Shown in pieces: positions 39,627 through 50,502 of a stretch of DNA of 64,000 nt. The notes below the pieces were generated by a model. The model was not told the DNA's origin and did not search any database. It saw only the letters and a program-made list of their open reading frames with translations. The stretch comes from an uncultured Aquimarina sp. GTDB lineage: Bacteria > Bacteroidota > Bacteroidia > Flavobacteriales > Flavobacteriaceae. The stretch covers positions 17,411 to 81,410 of the forward strand of contig CANMML010000019.1 in NCBI GenBank assembly GCA_947499005.1. Direction: 5' to 3'. Every line of letters starts with the position of its first letter. The stretch's first letter is position 1. The translations under genes and the position numbers were made by a program.

Positions 39627-40820
39627 TTACTCTATAATAATTTGTTGAGTAACATCTCCTTTTGATGTTTCAAGATTTAAGAAATAATTTCCAGGAGCTA
39701 ATCCTGCATTTATTTTTATAGAAATAGAAGATCCTTGCTCAATAATTTCTGGGCTATCCACTAACTGTGCAAGACTGTTGAATAATTTTACGCTAGTTAT
39801 AGAAATAACACTGGTTGAAGTGATATTTAAAGTATCTTTTTTAGGATCGATTGGGTTAGGAGAAATAACTAGAGATTTAGGGTCGCTGAAGTTATCAGTG
39901 CTAAGATTAGAATCTGGTAAATCGAAAGGGTGTCTTATTCCTATTACAGGAGAAAAATCCACAGAATATAAATTACCAACTCCAGTTACGAAAAGTAAAT
40001 TTTTATCTGCCCCTCCAAAAGTACAGTTAGTTACTTTTTCAGGAAAATCTATAGTTTGTATAGGGGCTAATTGTGTTCCATCGAAAATGTGAACTTTAGC
40101 TTTAGCAGTCACATAAAGTTTCCCATCAGTATCTACAGCCATACCATCAGCTTCTGAGATAGGAGGTACAGGGTCTGGAAGTTCTCCAAACAGCACACGA
40201 TTAGATACAGCCCCAGTACTTAGGTCAATATCATATTTGTATATATCTTTTAGAGAAGTATTGTTTACGTATAAGTTTAACCCATCAGGAGAAATGATGA
40301 TTCCGTTAGGATTTGTTGTTCCAAAATCATCTAGCTTTACAACTACTCCATCAGGTTGTCTGTAGTAAATAGCAGTACTAGGTTGTGTAATAGGAAGTTC
40401 GAAACTTGGATCAGTAAAATATAACCCACCTCTTTTGTCGTAGCAAAGATCATTTGGGCCGTTGAAAGGCTCGCCATTAAAAGTACTAACTAAAGTTTCA
40501 ATTAATGTCCCGTCAACTTCGCGAAGTGTTATACTTCCAGTACTTCCTTCACAAACGGTTAGTTTTTCATTAGCATTAAACATAAGACCGTTGGCTCTAC
40601 TAGAACCAGAATAAGCAGTGGTAAATTCACCCGAAGTAAGATTGTATCTAAGAACTAGACTTCTTGGAATGTCCGTAAAATAAATATTATCTACACCGTC
40701 CCAAACAGGGCCTTCTGTAAAACTAAAATTGGCAACACTGGCACTAAGGTTTACAGGAGTTTGCGCATAAGTAGCGAAAATGATGGACGAAAAGAGTGTT
40801 AATACAGTAAGAATTTTCAT
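39627..40820 (-). CDS. SMP-30/gluconolactonase-like protein with T9SS sorting domain
   Basis: FSFTEGPVWDGVDNIYFTDIPRS; GPNDLCYDKRGGLYFTDP; C-terminal ISPNPIDPKKD...APGNYFLNLETSKGDVTQQIIIE. Confidence 0.85.
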   Translation of the reverse strand: MKILTVLTLFSSIIFATYAQTPVNLSASVANFSFTEGPVWDGVDNIYFTDIPRSLVLRYNLTSGEFTTAYSGSSRANGLMFNANEKLTVCEGSTGSITLREVDGTLIETLVSTFNGEPFNGPNDLCYDKRGGLYFTDPSFELPITQPSTAIYYRQPDGVVVKLDDFGTTNPNGIIISPDGLNLYVNNTSLKDIYKYDIDLSTGAVSNRVLFGELPDPVPPISEADGMAVDTDGKLYVTAKAKVHIFDGTQLAPIQTIDFPEKVTNCTFGGADKNLLFVTGVGNLYSVDFSPVIGIRHPFDLPDSNLSTDNFSDPKSLVISPNPIDPKKDTLNITSTSVISITSVKLFNSLAQLVDSPEIIEQGSSISIKINAGLAPGNYFLNLETSKGDVTQQIIIE

Positions 40821-41018
40821 GATTAAAGCATTGATTGTTTATCGTTTTATTCAGTAATATTAAGTTTTTTTGTTGAATTATTTATCGTTCATAGTGAAAA
40901 GTGTATCAAATTGTTACACTCTTATATTTGAACGTTAATTCTTTATTAAAATTGAATTCCTAGTAAGTTAGTAGGGTAAAAGGAGACTATCTTTAAAATA
41001 AATTTTAAATCATCAAAA

Positions 41019-41657
41019 ATGGCACATATAAGACTAGGAGATGAAGCTCCAAATTTTACAGCACAAACCTCTCAAGGCGAAATCAGTTTTCATGATTGGA
41101 TAGGAGATAGTTGGGCGATTTTATTTTCGCATCCAGCAGATTATACGCCTGTATGTACTACAGAATTAGGAACCGTGGCTAATTACAGTGCCGAATTTGA
41201 AAAACGCAATGTTAAGCCAATAGCATTAAGTGTTGATGGATTAGAATCACATTTAGGATGGATTAAAGATATTAACGAAACTCAAAACACCGAAGTTAAT
41301 TTTCCGATCATCGCAGATGAAGATCGTAAAGTGGCGGAGTTATATGATATGATTCATCCGAATGCAGATAACAAACTTACGGTTCGTTCGGTATTTATTA
41401 TTGATGCCAATAAAAAGGTAAAATTGACACTAACTTACCCTGCATCAACAGGAAGGAATTTTGATGAATTATTAAGAGTAATCGATTCGTTACAACTTAC
41501 AGCTTATCACAAAGTAGCGACACCAGCAAACTGGAACCATGGAGATGACTGTGTTATTGTTCCTGCGGTAAAGAATGAAGAAATTGCAGATTTATTTCCT
41601 AAAGGACATAAAGAAGTAAAACCTTATTTACGTTTAACTCCTCAGCCTAATATTTAA
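41019..41657 (+). CDS. Peroxiredoxin (Prx6/1-Cys type)
   Basis: FSHPADYTPVCTTELGTVANY...NWNHGDDCVIVPAVKNEEIADLFPKG. Confidence 0.94.
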   Translation: MAHIRLGDEAPNFTAQTSQGEISFHDWIGDSWAILFSHPADYTPVCTTELGTVANYSAEFEKRNVKPIALSVDGLESHLGWIKDINETQNTEVNFPIIADEDRKVAELYDMIHPNADNKLTVRSVFIIDANKKVKLTLTYPASTGRNFDELLRVIDSLQLTAYHKVATPANWNHGDDCVIVPAVKNEEIADLFPKGHKEVKPYLRLTPQPNI

Positions 41658-41702
41658 TTTAGGGATTAAGCTTCATTATTAGGAAGTAACATAAAACAGA
41701 TT

Positions 41703-41754
41703 AAAAGCCAAGTTTCTACCATTTTGAATTCAGCATGATAGAAACTTGGCTTTT
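41703..41754. terminator. Bidirectional terminator
   Basis: AAAAGCCAAGTTTCTA / TAGAAACTTGGCTTTT perfect 16-bp arms. Confidence 0.8.
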
Positions 41755-41775
41755 ATGTTTTGATAATTGAAGTGT

Positions 41776-42729
41776 TTATTGTTTTCTGAATACCATTTTT
41801 ACAGTACCTCCTTTTTTAAATAAAGATGCCACTCCATCTGTAATCACAAAAAGAGGAAAGCTTAACCAATGAAATAACTTTTGAATGAATAAATGAAGAG
41901 CGCTATATTCTTTGGTATAGATTTTATTTCCTTTTAAGTGTTCGTAAAGGACTTCTCGTTTTGGAAATGCTACATTCAAAATGCTTTGTTGAACACCAAA
42001 AGGGCTAAATTGAGGAGAGAAATAACTTTCTGAAACTATTTCCCATCCAAGTTTAGATAACTCTTTTTTTAGAATTTTAGGAGGAAATAGATTAAGATGT
42101 TTTGGAGGGTCTAAGTGTAACCAATTCCCCTTAAAAATGGTTGCTTGCCAACTATCAATATTTGGGATTTCAATTTGTAATATAGCATTTGGTTTGGCGA
42201 TACCAGAAATAATTTCTAGAGATTCTTTAGGGGCATCCAAATGTTCAAATACATGCGTCAGTATAATAGCATCGAAACTCTCTTTAGCATAAGTGTCTTT
42301 TTGTAAAACACCTACATGTAATTTTATTTCTGAATGTTTGCTAGCTCTTTCAGCAGATTTTCCTGGAGGTTCAATTCCGTGTAATTCTATGTTTTTTTGT
42401 TTCCCGAGATTGACTAAAAAACTTCCATTACCACAACCGATATCAAGGACTTTAGAGTGATTTGGTAATTTTCTAGCAAATCTTTTTGCATTTTGTTGTC
42501 TAAACCAGTCTATTACTCGCTCAACCGTTGGATTGAATTTTTTTTCTCCTACACCATAATAGTTTTCGTCATAAGCTTTAGCCATTTGATCAGCTGTAGG
42601 TTTGGGATCTAGAAAATAAATTCCGCAATCATTACAGTGATTTAATTGATACTTGTCATTAAAGATGTCAGTAAAAGAAATCCAAGCTTTGTTTTCTGAA
42701 GACTGACAGTATATGCACTTTGATGTCAT
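41776..42729 (-). CDS. Class I SAM-dependent methyltransferase with N-terminal Cys motif
   Basis: MTSKCIYCQSSENKAW...LNHCNDCGIYFLDPKP; VLDIGCGNGSFLVNLGKQ. Confidence 0.88.
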   Translation of the reverse strand: MTSKCIYCQSSENKAWISFTDIFNDKYQLNHCNDCGIYFLDPKPTADQMAKAYDENYYGVGEKKFNPTVERVIDWFRQQNAKRFARKLPNHSKVLDIGCGNGSFLVNLGKQKNIELHGIEPPGKSAERASKHSEIKLHVGVLQKDTYAKESFDAIILTHVFEHLDAPKESLEIISGIAKPNAILQIEIPNIDSWQATIFKGNWLHLDPPKHLNLFPPKILKKELSKLGWEIVSESYFSPQFSPFGVQQSILNVAFPKREVLYEHLKGNKIYTKEYSALHLFIQKLFHWLSFPLFVITDGVASLFKKGGTVKMVFRKQ

Positions 42730-42889
42730 TGAAAGGGGAATGTATGGCTTGTAGTTAAAAGCTTTGTTTGTATTCGTTGTTACGAATATATCAATTTGTC
42801 GTGATCACGCAATACAACTGTGTATGGTTACAAATGATAAAAAAGTTTTGGTTGGTCTAAGTATGTGAGATTTTAATATAGTATCAGCT

Positions 42890-43225
42890 TTATCTTTTTA
42901 CAAGATATGAATTAAATGAGGTAACAGAGGATTGTTGTTGACGCCAAACTAAAATGGGAATTAAGCCAGTTATTGTTGCAATTCCTCCATAAAACACCCA
43001 TAACCCAATAGTTGCTAAAATGCCTACAACAATACTTATGATAATTATTGTGTTATTGGGATGTGCTTTTACATCATTTACATGTTTCTTGTCGATATTT
43101 CCGCAGTTGAGGCAATTAATTTGGAATTCACGACCCTGCTCCATTTGTAAGTCATGTCTAGTCTCTGAAGAAGACTTAACTTTAATATCCTTTTTACAAG
43201 AATTACGTGTAGTGTAAAGTTTCAT
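42890..43225 (-). CDS. Hypothetical membrane protein
   Basis: INCLNCGNIDKKHVND followed by two hydrophobic segments. Confidence 0.6.
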   Translation of the reverse strand: MKLYTTRNSCKKDIKVKSSSETRHDLQMEQGREFQINCLNCGNIDKKHVNDVKAHPNNTIIIISIVVGILATIGLWVFYGGIATITGLIPILVWRQQQSSVTSFNSYLVKR

Positions 43226-43231
43226 TTTAAA

Positions 43232-43582
43232 TCAGTTAGTGTGGTAATTAATTCTAAGACTTTTGGCCTTTTGTATTTGCTCTTTAACTTTTTGAACTGT
43301 ATTCATGGATACAGTTTTGTCTGTTTTTAATTTTATTATGTGATTGGCTTTTTGTTCATCAGAAAACAGTTTTAAAAGGGCTGTGATTTTAGGCTCAATA
43401 TCTTCTACATTAATTAATCTTTCATTGAACGATATTTTATTTTTATCAAAAAGTCTAAACTCTATTTGAGGTTTATTTGAGCTTAATAATTCTTTTATGT
43501 AATCATCATTCTTATTAGATGTACAGCATATTGATGATAGTAGTGAAAGTGTTATTATTGATAATATTAAAATGTATCTCAT
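43232..43582 (-). CDS. Hypothetical ExbD-like/secreted protein
   Basis: MRYILILSIITLSLLSSICCTSNK signal; start ATG 43582 preferred over 43669. Confidence 0.5.
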   Translation of the reverse strand: MRYILILSIITLSLLSSICCTSNKNDDYIKELLSSNKPQIEFRLFDKNKISFNERLINVEDIEPKITALLKLFSDEQKANHIIKLKTDKTVSMNTVQKVKEQIQKAKSLRINYHTN

Positions 43583-43661
43583 ATGTTTATTAATGTAGAT
43601 AGTTTGTAAAATTAGATGGGGTGTAACTAACTTGTAGATATAGCTTGTTATGGTATCATTT

Positions 43662-44165
43662 TTAATCAATCTGTTTAAATTTCCGGCCTATCAATTCACA
43701 TTTTTTTGTGACGTTCCAAAATCCATAACCAGCAACACCAGTTGGGATTTTCCAATAAATAATTTCTCCATTTCGTTTTCTTAATCCAAATTCCGAAAAA
43801 TATCCATCATGTTGTGTTATAATCTTTTTTACTTTATCAATGACAAATGATTTATATCCATTGTGCCATTCAAATTCTGAATAATCAATGATTTCAGTCA
43901 TGTTATTCTCAATACGTATAAATTTCTTAGTTGTATTGATGATAAATTCAGAGTCAGATATTTTTAAAACCAATACAGGAGTCTCATTGTTTTCTATATT
44001 GATACGTTGCTTTAGGTCAGCTTGTAATTCCGTGTCGAGTAGTTCAAATAGAGTAAAAAGTTCACTTCCATCAAAATCAAGTTTGGTTTTGTCGAAATAT
44101 TTAAAGAACCAAAATTCAATTCGATCTTTTATCTGTTTAGTAGATTTTTCTGTTAATTTTTCCAT
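43662..44165 (-). CDS. Hypothetical protein
   Basis: MEKLTEKSTKQIKDRIEFWFFKYFDKTKLDF...; start ATG 44165 preferred over 44231. Confidence 0.55.
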   Translation of the reverse strand: MEKLTEKSTKQIKDRIEFWFFKYFDKTKLDFDGSELFTLFELLDTELQADLKQRINIENNETPVLVLKISDSEFIINTTKKFIRIENNMTEIIDYSEFEWHNGYKSFVIDKVKKIITQHDGYFSEFGLRKRNGEIIYWKIPTGVAGYGFWNVTKKCELIGRKFKQID

Positions 44166-44208
44166 TTCCCCCAATACATTAAAACAATAATAATATTTTA
44201 AAAACAAA

Positions 44209-44240
44209 AATCCAGATTTGAAATCTTTCAAATCTGGATT
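44209..44240. terminator. Terminator hairpin
   Basis: AATCCAGATTTGAAA / TTTCAAATCTGGATT. Confidence 0.6.
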
Positions 44241-44302
44241 AGTGAGTTTATAATCTAACTTCTATCAGCGAAGCGATCTAATATCTAAATTCTAGTATCT
44301 AT

Positions 44303-45118
44303 TTATACCGCTACATCATACTCACGAAGCGCATCATTTAATGAAGTCTTCTTATTTGTACTAGCTTTACGTTTTCCGATAATTAAAGCACAAGGAACGT
44401 TGTACTCACCAGCAGCAAACTTTTTAGGGTAGCTTCCTGGGATTACTACAGAACGAGCAGGTACAACACCTTTATAGATTATAGGTTCGTCACCTGTAAC
44501 ATCAATAATTTTAGTAGAACCTGTTAATACTACGTTAGCACCAAGTACAGCTTCCGTTTCAACACGACATCCTTCAACAACGATACAACGAGAACCGATA
44601 AATGCATTATCCTCGATAATTACAGGAGCAGCTTGTAATGGCTCTAGTACTCCACCGATACCAACACCACCACTTAAGTGAACGTTTTTACCGATTTGAG
44701 CACAACTACCAACGGTTGCCCAGGTGTCAACCATAGTACCTTCGTCTACATAAGCACCAATGTTAACATAACTTGGCATTAAGATAGTACCCGGAGAAAT
44801 GTATGATCCTTGACGTGCAGAAGCACCAGGAACAACACGAACCCCTTTAGCTTCGTAATCTTTCTTTAATGGCATTTTGTCGTGGTATTCGAAAATACCA
44901 GCTTCTAATGTTTCCATTTTTTGAATAGGGAAATAAAGTACAACACCTTTCTTTACCCATTCGTTTACTTGCCATCCTCCTTCAATAGGTTCGGCAACAC
45001 GAAGTTTTCCTTCATCTAATAATGCAATAACTTCACGAATTGCATCTTGAGTAGCTTGTTCTTTTAATAACTCTCGGTTATCCCAAGCTTTTTCTATGGT
45101 CTCTCTTAATTGTTCCAT
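44303..45118 (-). CDS. dapD: 2,3,4,5-tetrahydropyridine-2,6-dicarboxylate N-succinyltransferase
   Basis: YVDEGTMVDTWATVGSCAQIGKNVHLSGGVGIGGVLEPLQAAPVIIEDNAFIGSRC. Confidence 0.95.
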   Translation of the reverse strand: MEQLRETIEKAWDNRELLKEQATQDAIREVIALLDEGKLRVAEPIEGGWQVNEWVKKGVVLYFPIQKMETLEAGIFEYHDKMPLKKDYEAKGVRVVPGASARQGSYISPGTILMPSYVNIGAYVDEGTMVDTWATVGSCAQIGKNVHLSGGVGIGGVLEPLQAAPVIIEDNAFIGSRCIVVEGCRVETEAVLGANVVLTGSTKIIDVTGDEPIIYKGVVPARSVVIPGSYPKKFAAGEYNVPCALIIGKRKASTNKKTSLNDALREYDVAV

Positions 45119-45176
45119 TTTATTTGCTTTCGCAAATAGCTTTAAGCCTTAAGCTTAAGCCATAAGCATGATTGAA

Positions 45177-45611
45177 TTATTCTTCTTCGTTAGTAGTATC
45201 TTCTGTAGGAGTTTCTTCTTCTTTGATAGCATCCTCTAAAAGATCACCTTTTTCTAGTAAATTATACCACTGAACGACCTTTTTTATATCACTAACGTAC
45301 ACGCGATCTTCATCATATTCAGGCAATACTTCACGAAATAGCTTTTCTAACTCGCCCTTCGAAGATTTGTGTCCGATAGTGGCCTTACCATCTTCTTTAT
45401 CATAAATAGCTTTGAATACTTCTCTCAATGGAATTTCTTCTCCATAAGTGTAAATAGCAATTTCATTAAGTACACTTACATTATTACGTAAGCTGATCGA
45501 TTGTTTTTTACCATCTAAAAGAGACTCGGCTAAAAAACCACCTCTAGTTTGTGCTAATAATTTATAAAGACCAGGTTTTCCAGAAACCGCAATAATTTTT
45601 TCTAAACTCAT
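45177..45611 (-). CDS. DUF5606-like conserved protein
   Basis: MSLEKIIAVSGKPGLYKLLAQTRGGFLAESLLDGKK; acidic tail; adjacent to def. Confidence 0.75.
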   Translation of the reverse strand: MSLEKIIAVSGKPGLYKLLAQTRGGFLAESLLDGKKQSISLRNNVSVLNEIAIYTYGEEIPLREVFKAIYDKEDGKATIGHKSSKGELEKLFREVLPEYDEDRVYVSDIKKVVQWYNLLEKGDLLEDAIKEEETPTEDTTNEEE

Positions 45612-45703
45612 ATTCTATTTTTAAAGCCTCGCAAAGATATAATTTTAGCCTGCAATGCAAGCAGTACATAAACTTCTCTTTTTATAGTTGAGGGGATTTT
45701 TTA

Positions 45704-46294
45704 TTAACGTCCTTTTTTAACTGCAGGAAAACGCATGCGATAGTCTGCATTAATTTTCCCTTTAGAGATATTAGTAAGCTTTCCTTTTAGGATTCTTTTT
45801 TTCAATCCAGATAGTTTATCCGTAAAAAGGACTCCTTCTATATGGTCATATTCATGTTGAATAACACGAGCCGCAAGACCATCAAAGGTTTCTGTAAACT
45901 CATTAAAGTTTTCGTCGAAATAATGAATTTTTATCGTTTCGTGTCTCCAAACATCTTCTCGAACATCAGGGATGGAAAGGCAGCCTTCATTAAAAGCCCA
46001 TTCCTCTCCAGTTTCTTCAAGAATGGTTGGGTTGATAAATGCTTTTTTGAATCCTTTTAATTGTTCAGCTTCAGCTTCTGTTAACTCATCATCATCAGCA
46101 AAAGGAGAAGCATCTACTAAAAATAGACGAATAGCACGTCCAATTTGTGGAGCAGCTAGGCCAACACCATGTGCATTATACATGGTTTCCCACATATTTT
46201 CAAGCAGTTTATCTAATTCAGGATAATCTTTATTTATTTCTTTTCCTACTTTTTTTAATACAGGATCACCGTAGGCAACGATTGGTAAAACCAT
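45704..46294 (-). CDS. def: Peptide deformylase
   Basis: GVGLAAPQIG, EGCLSIP, VIQHEYDHIEGVLF. Confidence 0.97.
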   Translation of the reverse strand: MVLPIVAYGDPVLKKVGKEINKDYPELDKLLENMWETMYNAHGVGLAAPQIGRAIRLFLVDASPFADDDELTEAEAEQLKGFKKAFINPTILEETGEEWAFNEGCLSIPDVREDVWRHETIKIHYFDENFNEFTETFDGLAARVIQHEYDHIEGVLFTDKLSGLKKRILKGKLTNISKGKINADYRMRFPAVKKGR

Positions 46295-46299
46295 AAAGT

Positions 46300-46330
46300 G
46301 TTTAAGGTTTAAAGTTCAAGGTTCAAAGTT
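46300..46330. repeat. Heptamer tandem repeat GTTYAAR
   Basis: GTTTAAG|GTTTAAA|GTTCAAG|GTTCAAA|GTT directly upstream of def. Confidence 0.8.
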
Positions 46331-46420
46331 ACTGGTTTTTCAAGAAATTTTCATTCAGTAAAAATGTTTAAAACTTCATAAAATTAAGTAGCCTCTTAAG
46401 TTCTTTTTATTCTGAATTTT

Positions 46421-46855
46421 TTAACCTCTAGATTGCAAAAAGCTTTGGAGAATTAAAGTAGCACTAATTTTATCAATCAAACTTTTGTCTTTCCTTTTCT
46501 TTTTTGATATTCCAGATGCAATCATAGTGTCAAAAGCTAATTTTGAAGTAAAACGTTCATCTATTCGATGGATTTCTTGTTCAGGGAATTCTTTTTTGAG
46601 GACTTCAATAAAAGGCTTTATTTGAGTTTCAATATCCGATGCAACCCCGTGAAGCCGTTTAGGTTCTCCAATAATAAAAGCTTCTACTTTATTAAAAACC
46701 ATATAATCTTTTAAATAGGCTATTAATTTGGGAGTCTCGACAGTATCAAGCCCACTAGCGATTATTTGAAGGTCATCTGTAGCCGCAAGTCCTGTACGTT
46801 TACTTCCATAATCTATTGAAATTAATTGCCCCACTACATTGTTTTTAGAATGCAA
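46421..46855 (-). CDS. ruvX: Holliday junction resolvase RuvX/YqgF
   Basis: LISIDYGSKRTGLAATDDLQIIASGLDTV; RIDERFTSKLAFDTM; DKISATLILQSFL. Confidence 0.92.
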   Translation of the reverse strand: MHSKNNVVGQLISIDYGSKRTGLAATDDLQIIASGLDTVETPKLIAYLKDYMVFNKVEAFIIGEPKRLHGVASDIETQIKPFIEVLKKEFPEQEIHRIDERFTSKLAFDTMIASGISKKKRKDKSLIDKISATLILQSFLQSRG

Positions 46856-46941
46856 AAGTAAGCATATTGTACATTTTGAGTTAAATAAATAGCTGTAGGC
46901 TTTGCATTTCTTTTATATTTAGTAAATCGTTCATTAATTGA

Positions 46942-48672
46942 ATGTTAAATAACCAACTTATGAAAGAATCAACTATAGAGGCTTTGTTCTCACAAGTGCC
47001 TGAAGGATTAGAAATTATTAAAATTGGAGATCCTTTGTATCATTATGCAAGAGTAATTTCCAATACCCGTTTTGGTCATATGCCGTCTTTGATTGCTTAT
47101 TGTGAAAAAGTAGAGCATGTTCAATTTTGTGTTCAATTTTGTGAAAAATATAGGCAAGAATTTAGAGTTCGCTCAGGAGGACATCAGCATGAAGGTATGT
47201 CATCCAAGGATGATGCTTTTATTATTGATTTGTCTAAAATGAATAAGATAACATATGATCATGAGAACAAAGGCAAAGCATGGATTCCTGTTGGGATGCA
47301 ATTAGGTAAAGTGTATGATGAATTAGAAACCATTGGGCGTATTATTCCTGGAGGAGGTTGTCAATCGGTAAATGTCGGAGGATTGACACAAGGAGGAGGT
47401 TGGGGTGTCTCTATTCGTAAATTTGGATTTACATGTGATGCAGTAATAGAATGTGAAATTGTTTTAGCTGGTGGTTCGGTAGTAAGGCCATCGAAAACGA
47501 CTAAAGACCCCAAACTAAAGGAACTTTTTTGGGCGCTCAAAGGTGGTGGTGGCGGTAATTTTGGAGTAGTGACTCGGTTTAAATTTAAGCTATCTAAGTT
47601 AGCTCCGGTAATGACTGTTTTTGGAATGGAATGGAAGGAGCCTCACTTAGTAAAGAAAGCACTAAAAATATGGACGTATTTGCATGCTTTACCTGTAGAG
47701 TCGGGTGGGCTGGATACTAATTTGTCGACTGCTTGTCGATTGATGGTAGCTAAGCCAAGTAAGGAAGACGAAAAAGAAATGCCAAAAGGAGATAAAAGTG
47801 TAGTGTATGCACGAATGGGAGGAATGTTTTATGGGAATGCAAAAGACTTAAAGAATCTTCTAAAAAAGCATTTTAAAGAAGAATTGATAGCAGATAAGTA
47901 TTTTACGAGCATTACCGAGAAGATAACAGGTAATGTAGATATTAGCCTTGGAGATGTCCCTTTACAAATTAACGGGGAAAGTGCAGCAAAAAGAGCAGTG
48001 AAAGCAGCTAGTGAAATTCAGCCATTGTCTTTGGCTAGTCATCAGAATGTAATTAATGATTTTCTGAATCCGATGACTTCATTAGATGAGTCTAAAAGTT
48101 CTTCTAAATGTTCAGATCGAGGATATGGTGTATTGCCAGGAGCTCCCAATTCGACATGCGATCGTCCACATCCGCATAAGATTTCCTCGAGTTTTCCAAA
48201 AGCAAAAAAAGAGGAAGATCATCATGCACTAGTTGATGCTATTTATAATTTTCTAGCAAAGACTTGTTTTTATAGTGATGTTGTTAGATATATGAGCTTT
48301 CATTGTTTAGGTGGTGCAGTACAAGAAAATGTAGAAAGGAGGGTGTTTGCTTATCATGACAAACCTTATCTGCTTCAAATACAATGTTGGTGGGATGATG
48401 CCTCAAATCTATTTGCGAATGAGAGTCGAAATAAAGAGTATGTAAAATGGGTAAAGGAGTTTAGGGAAGCTTTAGCAAAATATACTGAAGGTTCGTTTAT
48501 TAATTTTGTGGATTACTCATTGGTGGAAGACCCAGAAACCGAAAAAGGACGTTTAGATTTACTAGCAATTTACTACGGTTGGGAAAATTTAAATCGACTA
48601 AGGGCGGTGAAATCGGAATTTGATAAGAAACAGGTTTTTAAATTTAAAATGAGTATCCCCCCCTCATCGTAG
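46942..48672 (+). CDS. FAD-binding (BBE-type) oxidoreductase
   Basis: FRVRSGGHQHEGMSSKDDAFIIDLSKMN; GGCQSVNVGGLTQGGGWG; C-term DLLAIYYGWENLNRLRAVKSEFD. Confidence 0.85.
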   Translation: MLNNQLMKESTIEALFSQVPEGLEIIKIGDPLYHYARVISNTRFGHMPSLIAYCEKVEHVQFCVQFCEKYRQEFRVRSGGHQHEGMSSKDDAFIIDLSKMNKITYDHENKGKAWIPVGMQLGKVYDELETIGRIIPGGGCQSVNVGGLTQGGGWGVSIRKFGFTCDAVIECEIVLAGGSVVRPSKTTKDPKLKELFWALKGGGGGNFGVVTRFKFKLSKLAPVMTVFGMEWKEPHLVKKALKIWTYLHALPVESGGLDTNLSTACRLMVAKPSKEDEKEMPKGDKSVVYARMGGMFYGNAKDLKNLLKKHFKEELIADKYFTSITEKITGNVDISLGDVPLQINGESAAKRAVKAASEIQPLSLASHQNVINDFLNPMTSLDESKSSSKCSDRGYGVLPGAPNSTCDRPHPHKISSSFPKAKKEEDHHALVDAIYNFLAKTCFYSDVVRYMSFHCLGGAVQENVERRVFAYHDKPYLLQIQCWWDDASNLFANESRNKEYVKWVKEFREALAKYTEGSFINFVDYSLVEDPETEKGRLDLLAIYYGWENLNRLRAVKSEFDKKQVFKFKMSIPPSS

Positions 48673-48701
48673 ATGGTCGAAATTTTAAATTTTATAAGAA
48701 G

Positions 48702-48737
48702 AAAAGCTATTTATCTTTACAGGGAAATAGCTTTTTT
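48702..48737 (+). terminator. Terminator
   Basis: AAAAGCTATTT / AAATAGCTTTT plus T-run. Confidence 0.7.
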
Positions 48738-48771
48738 ATTTGAATTTGAAGTTGTCAATATTAGTTTTTGA

Positions 48772-50487
<1,716 letters not shown>

Positions 50488-50502
50488 TCTTACAATATTC
50501 TT

